Assembly: GCF_900537995.1 (NCBI RefSeq)
Contig: NZ_LR027880.1
Location: 2,116,001-2,180,000, forward strand
Reading direction: 5' to 3'
Origin: Roseburia intestinalis L1-82
GTDB lineage: Bacteria; Bacillota; Clostridia; Lachnospirales; Lachnospiraceae
Length of the DNA stretch: 64,000 nt
This document shows positions 9,001 to 16,795 of this stretch, piece after piece. Below the pieces are notes generated by a model. The model searched no databases. It was not told the origin of the DNA and saw only the letters and a list, made by a program, of their open reading frames with translations. Position numbers and translations under genes: made by a program. Each line of letters begins with the position of its first letter. Position 1 is the first letter of the stretch.

Positions 9001-9601
9001 GTGCATAATCCTCCCTTGTATCGATATCAACAAAAAATTCCGGCATTAAAACCGGATAAGAGAAAACATCATCCGGGTGGGAACGGATCACTATTTTACC
9101 GCCGCACTCCCCGGTCAGTGCAAGCAGTTTCCCGCGATAAGTTTCCGAAAAAAGATTGGGGCTGCGCAGACTGCCGTCACACGCTAAAGCCCCGATCCCT
9201 TTTTTGCTGCGAAAAAATGCATCCAGAAAGTCATGGAGTAATTCTGCTTTTACATACGGCTGGTCTGCCTGAAAAAACATATCATAGGAGACAGAATCAC
9301 CCGTTGCTGTCACGGGATAAGTGACAGCTGTCTCTATGCCTTTTCGAATGCTTGAGGCAATTCCGTCGTTTTGCGTACCTTGATTGCGCACGACGATACA
9401 GTCGATTGCAGACAATTCTTTACACAACTGCTCAATTTCATCGTATGCAGTCACAACAATGATCTTACACGGATAACTGCACATATTCTGCAGGCGCACT
9501 AATTCTGTCAGACCATGCAGGAACAACGGTTTTCCATGAAATTCCGTAAGCAGTTTATTGCTGCCGAACCGCCTTGCGTATCCGGCAGCAAGATAGATCA
9601 G
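8987..9601 (-). CDS. mocA: MobA-like NTP transferase (molybdenum-cofactor cytidylyltransferase type), atypical start
   Basis: A protein of roughly 205 residues with the nucleotidyltransferase N-terminus LAAGYARRFGSNKLL, then HGKPLFLHGLTELV and the metal-binding FFQADQP segment. Homologues (MocA/YgfJ) attach CMP to molybdopterin to form the cytosine dinucleotide used by xanthine-dehydrogenase-type enzymes. Placement directly after the Mo-subunit gene supports this. The frame is open from 9622, but no ATG, GTG or TTG precedes the essential LAAG motif: candidates are CTG at 9599-9601, ATA at 9605-9607 or 9611-9613. The first standard start (TTG at 9524-9526) would delete the active-site loop. 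I give the CTG position; the true start is uncertain. The 3' end overlaps pdp. Confidence 0.8.
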   Translation of the reverse strand: MIYLAAGYARRFGSNKLLTEFHGKPLFLHGLTELVRLQNMCSYPCKIIVVTAYDEIEQLCKELSAIDCIVVRNQGTQNDGIASSIRKGIETAVTYPVTATGDSVSYDMFFQADQPYVKAELLHDFLDAFFRSKKGIGALACDGSLRSPNLFSETYRGKLLALTGECGGKIVIRSHPDDVFSYPVLMPEFFVDIDTREDYAHENV

Positions 9602-9617
9602 ATTTATCTGTATCGTA

Positions 9618-11921
9618 TCAGATCACCTTCATTCCCTTCAGGATTTTCTCAGGTGTGATCGGCAGCTCATTGATCCAGACGCCGGTTGCGTTATAAACTG
9701 CATCTGCGATCGCCGGGGCCGGTGTATTGATGACGATCTCACCGATGGATTTTGCACCAAAAGGACCAGTCGGTTCATAGCTGCTGTCAAATTCCACACG
9801 GATACGGTCTGTATCCAGACGGCTTGGTACTTTATACTGCATAAAGGAATTGGAAAGATTTTTCCCGCGTTCATCGTACCAGATATCCTCGTACAGTGTC
9901 ATGCCGATTCCCTGCAAAAGTCCTCCTTCTGTCTGTACCCTTGCAAGATTGGTGTTTACGACAGTTCCACAGTCAACACAGGCGGTATAGTCTAATAACT
10001 CAATCGCGCCTGTTTCAGGGTCAACTTCGACTTCGGCGCAGGCTGCCATAAATGGTGGCGGTGATACCGGGGAGCTGTGTGAATAAGTAACCTCCATTGA
10101 TATCTCATTATTGCACATGGACGCGGTTGCAATGTCAAAAAGGCTCATTTTAGAACCGTCTGATTCATCGATGACATTTTCTCCATCAAAAGTAAGTGCA
10201 GAAGCATCTTTATTCATACGGGCTGCTGCAAGTGCAATAATGTGTTCTCTCAACTGTTCACATGCCTTTACTGCTGCCATTCCGGTCAGATAAGTTGTAC
10301 TGGATGCATAAGAACCGGAATCATATGGGGAAATATCTGTATCAACACCGTACACGGAAATATTATCGATCGGTGTCTCTAACACATCCGCCGCAAACTG
10401 GGCAATGATCGTATCGCACCCTGTTCCCATATCGGTACAGCCGACCGTGATATGATAAGTTCCCTCATCACTTAATTTTACCGTGACAGAACCGACGTCA
10501 CAGTTGGAAATGGAAGATCCCTGCATTGCCATGGCAACGCCGCGTGCACGGATCTTTCCATCCGGCATGACAGTGCGCATGCCTTTTTCTTTCCATCCGA
10601 TCATATCAGAAGCCTTTAGCAGACATTCCTCTAAGCGGCAGCTATTCGCGGTCTCGCCATAATAAGCTGGCATCACATCGCCCTCATGGATCATATTCTT
10701 CTGGCGAAGCACGATCGGATCCATGGAAAGTCTGTCTGCCAATTTATTGACTGTGGACTCCACCGCAAAAATACCCTGTGTGGCACCGTAACCGCGGTAA
10801 GCGCCTGCGGACATCCGGTTTGTATAGACTACCTCATACTGAAAACGGAATGCCTCCGTGTGGTACATCGGGATGGATTTGTGGCCGCTTAATCCCACCG
10901 TAGTCGGACCATGTTCACCAAACGCCCCTGTATTTGAAAGTGTGTGCAGGTCGATGGCACGGATCGTTCCATCCGACATTGCGCCAAGACGTACACGGAC
11001 TTCCATCTCGTGGCGCGGTGAGGATGCGATCATGGATTCCTCCCTGGTGTAGATCATTTTTGCAGGTTTTCCGGTCTTCCATGTTACGATCGCCGGATAT
11101 ACTTCCGTCACAACCGTCTGTTTTGCACCGAAACCTCCACCGATACGCGGTTTGATGACACGCACTTTTGCCTTGGAAATATCGAGTGCATTTGCAACGA
11201 TTCTCCGCACATGGAACGGGATCTGCGTGGAACTGAGCACGATCAGACGGCCATAGGTATCCAGATAGGTACAGGTACGGAAAGTTTCCATCATGCTCTG
11301 CTGCATGGCTTTGACATGGTAAGTTTCGTCTAATACGATATCACAGTCCGCAATCACGGCATCCACATCACCCTCTCCGTCCACACCGGACGCACAGAGG
11401 TTCCTTTTGTTGTCCGCACCCACCGGGCAGAGTGACTTCCAGTCATCCTCCGGATGTACTAAAACCGGATTATCCATTGCTGTATGGAAATCTAATACAG
11501 CATCTAAAACCTCATAAGTCACTTTGATCCGTTTTAATGCCATATCGACTGCTTTTTCGGTCTCTCCGGCAACGATCGCAACCGGATCGCCGACAAAGCG
11601 GACACGATCTTCTAATATATAACGGTCATACGGACTCGGCTCCGGATAAGTCTGTCCTGCCATGGTAAAGCGGCGTTTTGGAACATCTTTGTAGGTCAGT
11701 ACACAGACAATACCGTCTACTTTTTCTGCAAGGTCTGTGCGGATCTCCTTGATCAGTGCATGCGCATGCGGACTTCTCAGAACTTTTACGACCAGACAGT
11801 CCTTTGGCGCCACATCATCCATATAAACCGGTTTTCCGGTCACAAGCGCCATCGCATCTTTTTTCATTACGGGAGCGTTGACAAATTTTCCCGGTTTTCT
11901 TAAGTTCGTACTGCTGTTCAT
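9618..11921 (-). CDS. xdhA: Xanthine dehydrogenase-type molybdenum-binding subunit
   Basis: A 767-residue large subunit of the molybdenum hydroxylase family. It has the N-terminal a/b-hammerhead domain (KDAMALVTGKPVYMDDVAP) and Mo-cofactor motifs PRIGGGFGAKQ, AGAYRGYGATQ and CTDMGTGCDTI, with GPFGAKSIGEIVIN near the C-terminus containing the expected active-site Glu region. With its FeS and FAD partners it hydroxylates a purine or related heterocycle; xanthine is the default guess, but the substrate cannot be fixed from sequence. Its ATG overlaps the FeS-subunit stop as ATGA, and the mocA-like gene starts at its own end, giving the order FAD-FeS-Mo-cytidylyltransferase. Confidence 0.9.
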   Translation of the reverse strand: MNSSTNLRKPGKFVNAPVMKKDAMALVTGKPVYMDDVAPKDCLVVKVLRSPHAHALIKEIRTDLAEKVDGIVCVLTYKDVPKRRFTMAGQTYPEPSPYDRYILEDRVRFVGDPVAIVAGETEKAVDMALKRIKVTYEVLDAVLDFHTAMDNPVLVHPEDDWKSLCPVGADNKRNLCASGVDGEGDVDAVIADCDIVLDETYHVKAMQQSMMETFRTCTYLDTYGRLIVLSSTQIPFHVRRIVANALDISKAKVRVIKPRIGGGFGAKQTVVTEVYPAIVTWKTGKPAKMIYTREESMIASSPRHEMEVRVRLGAMSDGTIRAIDLHTLSNTGAFGEHGPTTVGLSGHKSIPMYHTEAFRFQYEVVYTNRMSAGAYRGYGATQGIFAVESTVNKLADRLSMDPIVLRQKNMIHEGDVMPAYYGETANSCRLEECLLKASDMIGWKEKGMRTVMPDGKIRARGVAMAMQGSSISNCDVGSVTVKLSDEGTYHITVGCTDMGTGCDTIIAQFAADVLETPIDNISVYGVDTDISPYDSGSYASSTTYLTGMAAVKACEQLREHIIALAAARMNKDASALTFDGENVIDESDGSKMSLFDIATASMCNNEISMEVTYSHSSPVSPPPFMAACAEVEVDPETGAIELLDYTACVDCGTVVNTNLARVQTEGGLLQGIGMTLYEDIWYDERGKNLSNSFMQYKVPSRLDTDRIRVEFDSSYEPTGPFGAKSIGEIVINTPAPAIADAVYNATGVWINELPITPEKILKGMKVI

Positions 11922-12382
11922 GCTTTTCCCTCCATTTTAAACTTCAGGTATTCTTTGACTGCACGAAGCTGGCTCTCATATCCGCTGCATCTGCAGAGAT
12001 TTCCGGCAAGATATTCCTTCATATCCTCCTCCGTCGGGTTTTCCAACTCATCCTCCATCGCAAGTACATTCATGATAAATCCCGGATTGCAGAAGCCGCA
12101 CTGCTCGCCGCCCTGTTTTGCGAGATAAGTGCCAAATTCTTTTGCACGATCTTCCACTCCCTCTAAGGTTGTGATATGTGTACCGTCTGCCCTTGCCGCT
12201 AACACGGAACAGGAAAGCACCGGTTTGTGGTCGATCCACACGGTACAGAGACCGCAGTTTGAGGTCTCACATCCTCTTTTTACACTGTAACAGCCCTCTG
12301 ACCGGACAAATTCTAACAGCGGCAGATCTGCTGCTATCTCGCGTGTGATTTCATGCTCATTCAGCCATACATGTATTTTCAT
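11918..12382 (-). CDS. xdhC: Xanthine dehydrogenase-type 2Fe-2S subunit
   Basis: A 154-residue protein with two 2Fe-2S clusters: a plant-ferredoxin-type set (GCETSNCGLCTVW followed by a Cys at VLSC) and an alpha-helical set (EQCGFCNPGFIM and NLCRCSGYE). This is the standard small subunit that passes electrons from the Mo centre to FAD. Start chosen at the ATG at 12380-12382 because MKIHVWLNEHEI matches the family N-terminus; the open frame extends 15 codons upstream to 12427. The stop overlaps the Mo-subunit start by 4 bp. Confidence 0.92.
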   Translation of the reverse strand: MKIHVWLNEHEITREIAADLPLLEFVRSEGCYSVKRGCETSNCGLCTVWIDHKPVLSCSVLAARADGTHITTLEGVEDRAKEFGTYLAKQGGEQCGFCNPGFIMNVLAMEDELENPTEEDMKEYLAGNLCRCSGYESQLRAVKEYLKFKMEGKA

Positions 12383-12462
12383 CTTATTGTTCGTTCTCCA
12401 TTTCTGATATTGTCTTTTTATAAGCAAAGACTTTCATACCTTTTTACACCAATGCCTGTCTT

Positions 12463-13281
12463 TTATTTTTCCAAAGAACAGATTGCTCTGCGGATCAGCA
12501 CGCCAGCAACATGTTTTCGGTAATCAGCTCCGGCTCTGCGGTTGCTGCCATAAGTAAACTGATCTGCGCACCAGGTTGCAAGTTCCTTTACCAGTGCCTC
12601 ATCTTTTTCAAATCCTTCCGGAAGCTGCTTTCCAAAACCATCCGGTTCACCGGAACCGAGCGGCAGCTCTACCAATCTGGCATGAACCGGTCTTGCTCCG
12701 ATACTCACATGCAGACTGCCATCATATTCAGACACTGCACAGGCAACCACCGGAAAATCGGTAGCCGTATTGCGCTGGCTTAAATAGGCAATGCGGATCG
12801 GCTTTTTTGCCACATGCAGAGCTACTAAAATATCATTATCATATGGCATATCAATAAATTCTTTTAAGGAAACCATACCTGCATGATACAGCTCTACCTG
12901 GGTATCCATTGCCAGAAATACGGTCAGTACATCGGAAAAACCAAAACGTCCGAAAATACTTCCACCTACGGTTGCACAGTTGCGGAACTGTACACCGACA
13001 ATATGGCGGACACTTTCACGGATGGCTCCGTCTGTATATGCGGCAAGTCCCGCATGTTTTTCTATCTCACGCAGTGTTGTCATGGCACCGATGACAAACT
13101 CTGTATCCGTCTCGGTGATCTGATCCAGCCCAAGCCCTGACAGATCGATTGCCGTCGCAATTCTCCGGTCACCGATCTTCATCCAGACACCGCCTGCGAT
13201 GATCTTATTATTCTTTTTCTGATTCAGCTCATACGCTTCTTCTAAACTTTCTACCTTGCGGTATTCATTGATCGTTAACAT
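12463..13281 (-). CDS. xdhB: Xanthine dehydrogenase-type FAD-binding subunit
   Basis: A 272-residue FAD subunit (CO-dehydrogenase flavoprotein family). It contains the FAD-phosphate loop near residues 28-40 (KIIAGGVWMKIGDRR, a variant of AGGTD) and the second FAD motif around 95-110 (QFRNCATVGGSIFGRFGFSD). It is the first gene of the operon and transfers electrons to NAD+ or another acceptor. The ATG at 13279-13281 has a good upstream AGGAGG. A strong promoter lies about 50 bp upstream (13322-13350). Confidence 0.9.
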   Translation of the reverse strand: MLTINEYRKVESLEEAYELNQKKNNKIIAGGVWMKIGDRRIATAIDLSGLGLDQITETDTEFVIGAMTTLREIEKHAGLAAYTDGAIRESVRHIVGVQFRNCATVGGSIFGRFGFSDVLTVFLAMDTQVELYHAGMVSLKEFIDMPYDNDILVALHVAKKPIRIAYLSQRNTATDFPVVACAVSEYDGSLHVSIGARPVHARLVELPLGSGEPDGFGKQLPEGFEKDEALVKELATWCADQFTYGSNRRAGADYRKHVAGVLIRRAICSLEK

Positions 13282-13321
13282 TGATTCCTCCTGTGTGTAC
13301 GCATAAAAGGGTGCTATTTAT

Positions 13322-13350
13322 ATTATACTGTACAGAAGTACTGCCGTCAA
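13322..13350 (-). promoter_or_regulatory. Promoter of the xdh-mocA-pdp operon
   Basis: On the minus strand TTGACG (13345-13350) and TATAAT (13322-13327) are separated by exactly 17 bp, a near-consensus vegetative promoter, about 40 bp before the xdhB start. Confidence 0.75.
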
Positions 13351-13363
13351 ACGGGAATAAGGG

Positions 13364-13426
13364 AAAATCAAGGACTTTTCCCAGAAAACCAAGGACTTTT
13401 TCTGGAAAACCAAGGACTTTTTCTGG
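13364..13426. repeat. 21-bp tandem repeat, three copies
   Basis: Three head-to-tail 21-bp units (13364-13384, 13385-13405, 13406-13426) built on AAAACCAAGGACTTTTTCTGG, the last two identical and the first diverged at a few positions. They lie immediately upstream of the xdh promoter, in the gap before the convergently placed CAP-gene terminator. They may bind a regulator or be a simple-repeat expansion; no protein is encoded. Confidence 0.8.
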
Positions 13427-13444
13427 AAAACTGTGGTTTCCCGC

Positions 13445-13489
13445 AAAAAAATGGGCATATTACGCAAACTCTCATTTGCAATATGCCCA
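13445..13489 (-). terminator. Rho-independent terminator of the CAP-domain gene
   Basis: TGGGCATATT (from 13452) pairs perfectly with AATATGCCCA (ending 13489), and GCAAA/TTTGC continues the stem; on the minus strand a run of seven T follows. It lies just past the CAP gene stop. Confidence 0.85.
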
Positions 13490-13514
13490 TTCTCTAAATA
13501 ACTCTTATTCTTTT

Positions 13515-14303
13515 CTAATAAGTAAACAACTGCGTCCAGTACGGCGTTCTCTGACTATCTGTACGGTAACCGACACCAAGCTTCTTAAAGTTCGGGTTTA
13601 AGATATTCGCACGGTGCCCTTCACTGTTCATCCATGCATTCATAACCGCTTCCGGTGTTTTCTGACCCCATGCGATATTTTCCCCGGCTCTGCGATAAGT
13701 GATACCAAGATCTGTGATCGCCGTTCCAAAATTTCTTCCATCCGGTCTGGTATGGGAAAATGATTTTTCAATTTCTTTTGAACGTGTCATTGCGGCAGTC
13801 GCAACTGTATCATCCCATGTAAGTTCCGTTAAGCCGGCCTTTTTCCGCTCTGTGTTGACCAGTTTTAAAACCTGTTTTGCATAGAAATTTTCCGTTACAT
13901 CATCTTTCGGCTGTTCACTGTCTGTAGTACTGTTCCCACCTGATTCAGTACCGCCCGGCTGACTTTCTTCCGGCTTTTCTGATGTGTCTGGTTTTTCTGG
14001 TGTACCCGGCTTTTCCGATGTGTCTGGTTTCTCTGACGTATCCGGTGTCTGCTCTTCTTTGTCGTCTTCTGGAATTTCCGGTATGCAGTCTCCCGGTAAA
14101 ACGATTGCCGGAAAACGATCACATATTTTTTTCAATACATCATTGATAGAACCTGTCTCAACAGAGTTCCACTGATTTGTTGTGCAGTCCTTCTCATAAA
14201 CTGAGATGTTCACACGGTTAGCGGACGCTGCCTCTACCGGTGCAGATACGCTCATCGCAATTCCAAGTGCCGTTGTAAATGCTAGTATTGTCTGTTTCTT
14301 CAT
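13515..14303 (-). CDS. Secreted CAP (SCP/PR1)-domain protein
   Basis: A 262-residue secreted protein. Residues 1-26 are a signal peptide (MKKQTILAFTTALGIAMSVS, then APVEAAS with an AxA-type site). Residues about 85-115 are a low-complexity linker of repeated (D/G)(T)(S/P)EKP units. The last 120 residues are a CAP domain with VLKLVNTERKKAGL, the His in FSHTRPDGR, GENIAWG and GHRANILNPNF. Bacterial CAP proteins are extracellular and of mostly unknown biochemical role; YkwD in Bacillus is the usual comparison. Start at ATG 14301-14303, preceded by GGAGG; an upstream frame to 14360 lacks this. The gene is monocistronic, with its own terminator. Confidence 0.88.
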   Translation of the reverse strand: MKKQTILAFTTALGIAMSVSAPVEAASANRVNISVYEKDCTTNQWNSVETGSINDVLKKICDRFPAIVLPGDCIPEIPEDDKEEQTPDTSEKPDTSEKPGTPEKPDTSEKPEESQPGGTESGGNSTTDSEQPKDDVTENFYAKQVLKLVNTERKKAGLTELTWDDTVATAAMTRSKEIEKSFSHTRPDGRNFGTAITDLGITYRRAGENIAWGQKTPEAVMNAWMNSEGHRANILNPNFKKLGVGYRTDSQRTPYWTQLFTY

Positions 14304-14450
14304 GATATTCCTCCATTTGTAATTTTGCATTATGTAACAGTTTAAATATTTCTTATCCATTTCAAATATATTACATAATTGTTACAAGCAGAAGAATATC
14401 ATAATTTATACTGCCATCCAACCGGTAAAATCTGGAATTTCCAATATTTT

Positions 14451-15089
14451 TTACTCCACTCCCGTCTTTTTACAGACATCGTTCAGACAACAGCGGTCAC
14501 AATACGGTTTTGTCCGCGCCGTACATACTTCACGTCCATGATACACAAAACGGTGACACAGATCATTCCCTTCCTCCGGCGGAATGATCTTCCAGAGTGC
14601 CATCTCTACTTTTTTGGGTTCTTTGATTCCATCGACAAGACCAATACGGTTTGCAAGGCGGATACAGTGTGTGTCAGTTACGATTGCAGGTTTTCCAAAG
14701 ACATCTCCCATGATCAGGTTCGCACTCTTTCTTCCCACACCCGGAAGTTTTAAAAGGGAGTCAAAATCTTCCGGCACATTTCCACCGTACTGCTCCCATA
14801 AAATCTTCATACATGCACTGATATCCCGTGCCTTGCTTTTTCCAAGTCCGCACGGTCTTACAATTTCTTCAATTTCTTCCACCGGTGCTTCGGCAAGTGC
14901 TTTCACATCCGGAAATTTTTCATATAATTTTTCTACAACGATATTTACCCTTGCATCGGTACACTGTGCCGCCAAGCGGACACTGACCAGAAGTTTCCAC
15001 GCCTGGTCATATTCGAGACTGCATCCGGCATCCGGGTATTCTTTTTTCAGACGCTCGATCACTTCTTTGGCAAGTTCTTTCTTTCTCAT
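14451..15089 (-). CDS. nth: Endonuclease III
   Basis: A 212-residue DNA glycosylase/AP lyase removing oxidised pyrimidines. It carries the helix-hairpin-helix LLKLPGVGRKSANLIMG with the catalytic Lys, the catalytic Asp in VTDTHC, and four C-terminal cysteines for a 4Fe-4S cluster. The cysteine spacing reads C-x7-C-x2-C-x5-C (CTARTKPYCDRCCLNDVC), one residue longer in the first gap than the usual C-x6-C. ATG at 15087-15089 has GAGG 6 bases upstream; the frame extends four codons to a GTG. It stands alone between the CAP gene and the fluoride exporter. Confidence 0.92.
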   Translation of the reverse strand: MRKKELAKEVIERLKKEYPDAGCSLEYDQAWKLLVSVRLAAQCTDARVNIVVEKLYEKFPDVKALAEAPVEEIEEIVRPCGLGKSKARDISACMKILWEQYGGNVPEDFDSLLKLPGVGRKSANLIMGDVFGKPAIVTDTHCIRLANRIGLVDGIKEPKKVEMALWKIIPPEEGNDLCHRFVYHGREVCTARTKPYCDRCCLNDVCKKTGVE

Positions 15090-15171
15090 GGTTAGCCTCA
15101 CTTCCTTATTGTCTTATTACAAAATATATTCCCTTAAACACATTTATTTTAAGCGTTATTCTTGTCTGTTT

Positions 15172-15220
15172 TCAGGTATCACAAGTTTTAGCGCAGGCAC
15201 CACAAGCTTGTGATACCTGA
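15172..15220. repeat. 14-bp perfect inverted repeat with 21-nt loop
   Basis: TCAGGTATCACAAG (15172-15185) is exactly complementary to CTTGTGATACCTGA (15207-15220). Neither side is followed by a T-run, so it is not a standard terminator. It lies between the ends of the clc transcript and the start of nth and may be an operator, an RNA-processing hairpin or a remnant of a small mobile repeat. Confidence 0.8.
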
Positions 15221-15271
15221 TATTCTATCATAAAACCTTACCTGAAACAATGAAAGCAATACGGGCCAAAA

Positions 15272-16477
15272 TTACTTTCTCACTTCCTGCGCTCCATAAA
15301 TAGATTTATCCCCGTTCACCAGATAAGCAAAAATGCATACGATCAGAAACGGCACCATATCATTTGCTCCAAATACTTCAAGTCCGATCAACACCGGCGC
15401 AAGCAGTGTGTTCGTTGCACCTGCAAATACAGCTGCGTATCCGAGTGCCGCACAGTGAACCGGCGAAATGGAAAGAATTCCCCCTAAAACAATTCCAAGC
15501 GATGCACCAATGGAAAATAACGGTGTAACCTCCCCACCCTGATATCCGATTGCAAGAGTTAAAATTGTCAGCAGCAGTTTTAAGATCCAGTCATAAGAAT
15601 AAATCATTCCGCCAGAAAATGCTGCCGAGATCAGATTGGTTCCAAGTCCGCTGTATCTTCCGTTGTAAAGCAGAAACAAAATCAGTGCTAACGGGATGGA
15701 AATAACACCTATCCTGAAATATGGATTTTTGATTTTTTCTCCGAAAAACTTTTTTGATTTTGCAAGCAGAAACGAAAACAGCCGTCCGGTCAGTCCAAAA
15801 ATGATTCCAAGCACAATGAGCCGGACAGCCATACCAGCATCTGATATCTCAAGTGTATCCTTAAGCGGCACATATAATTTTTCCAGCCCCAGTGTATGGG
15901 AAGTATAAGCAGCTGTATATGAAGCAATCAGTGCCGGCAGCAGTGCTTCATACTGTATTTTTCCTGCAACGATCACTTCCATGGAAAAAAATACGGCTGT
16001 AAGCGGCGTCTGAAACAAACCACCGAACCCCGCCGCCATACCGGTAATCAGCATAACGCGGCTGTCTTTTGGAAGATGAAATCTGCGCCCAAGTACATGT
16101 GATAACACTGCACCGATCTGCACGGCGACGCCTTCGCGGCCGGCACTTCCTCCGAATAAATGCGTGATCCAGGTTCCAGACATGACCAGAGGAATTAACA
16201 ACAACGGAATATCCTCTCTTTTTTTCTGTCCCGTCTCAAATACTAATGTCATCCCCTTTAAGCTTGTCTCGCTGAAATGATAATACAGCCATGTGATCAA
16301 AAGACCAGCAAACGGCAGAAACGGTATCAGATACAAATAATGGCCTGTCCGAAAATCAGAAATTGTCAGTAGTCCTCTGCCAAATACTGTATCAATGATT
16401 CCAACCAGTACACCGGTTAAAATGGCAAGCAATACATATTTCAGAGATAAAACAATCGTTTGTGATTTGTTTTCCAT
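15272..16477 (-). CDS. clcF: CLC-F-type fluoride/proton antiporter
   Basis: A 401-residue CLC-family membrane protein with about ten hydrophobic segments. The conserved CLC loops are GGSAGREGVAVQIGA and YQGGEVTPLFSIGA; the latter resembles the fluoride-specific CLC-F branch. CLC-F proteins expel F- in exchange for H+. The strongest support is the leader: a fluoride riboswitch with an overlapping terminator precedes the gene, so expression should rise with intracellular fluoride. ATG at 16475-16477 chosen because AAGGA lies about 9 bases upstream and MENKSQTIVLS leads directly into the first membrane segment; the open frame extends to 16549, inside the riboswitch terminator. Confidence 0.88.
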   Translation of the reverse strand: MENKSQTIVLSLKYVLLAILTGVLVGIIDTVFGRGLLTISDFRTGHYLYLIPFLPFAGLLITWLYYHFSETSLKGMTLVFETGQKKREDIPLLLIPLVMSGTWITHLFGGSAGREGVAVQIGAVLSHVLGRRFHLPKDSRVMLITGMAAGFGGLFQTPLTAVFFSMEVIVAGKIQYEALLPALIASYTAAYTSHTLGLEKLYVPLKDTLEISDAGMAVRLIVLGIIFGLTGRLFSFLLAKSKKFFGEKIKNPYFRIGVISIPLALILFLLYNGRYSGLGTNLISAAFSGGMIYSYDWILKLLLTILTLAIGYQGGEVTPLFSIGASLGIVLGGILSISPVHCAALGYAAVFAGATNTLLAPVLIGLEVFGANDMVPFLIVCIFAYLVNGDKSIYGAQEVRK

Positions 16478-16548
16478 CCGTTTAATCCTTCGCTGTGCAA
16501 TTTTTTTGCACAAACATCCTTTCTTTATCTGATTATTTTTCGAAATCA

Positions 16549-16640
16549 CAAAAAAAGCTGATACCCCCGTGCAGTCTACACAGAAGTCATCAGCTAAATT
16601 TAGCGGTTTCGAATTAATCGTGGGAGAACCTCATTCCCGT
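16549..16640 (-). promoter_or_regulatory. Fluoride riboswitch (crcB motif) with terminator platform
   Basis: On the minus strand the aptamer reads GGGAATGAGGTTCTCCC (from about 16638), then AACCGC, the hairpin TAAATTTA, and GCTGATGACTTCT, matching the crcB/fluoride-riboswitch consensus including the pseudoknot-forming segments. The expression platform follows: AGCTGAT (16589-16595) can pair with ATCAGCT (16556-16562) to form a stem followed by seven T. The AGCTGAT strand is shared with the aptamer, so ligand binding and termination are mutually exclusive: fluoride turns the gene on. The target is the downstream CLC-F gene. Confidence 0.92.
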
Positions 16641-16658
16641 TTCATACTTTTTTTCTGT

Positions 16659-16687
16659 AAAATATCATATCTTTCGCGCTATGTCAA
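16659..16687 (-). promoter_or_regulatory. Promoter of the fluoride-riboswitch/clcF transcript
   Basis: Minus-strand TTGACA (16682-16687) and TATTTT (16659-16664) are 17 bp apart; transcription would begin about 10 bp before the aptamer. Confidence 0.6.
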
Positions 16688-16727
16688 TAAAAAATATTTT
16701 ACATTACAACTTTATTGTGATACAGTA

Positions 16728-16756
16728 TTGCAGTAATGTTTCATTCATGATATACT
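16728..16756 (+). promoter_or_regulatory. Promoter of putP
   Basis: TTGCAG (16728-16733) and TATACT (16751-16756) with a 17-bp spacer, 40 bp before the putP start and divergent from the clcF promoter. Confidence 0.6.
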
Positions 16757-16795
16757 TGCAAAAATTTATATGAACAGACAAAGGAGAGTTTTGTT

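Noticed and set aside
14584..15213. 209-codon plus-strand ORF
   Set aside because: Antisense to nth, which has clear catalytic motifs.
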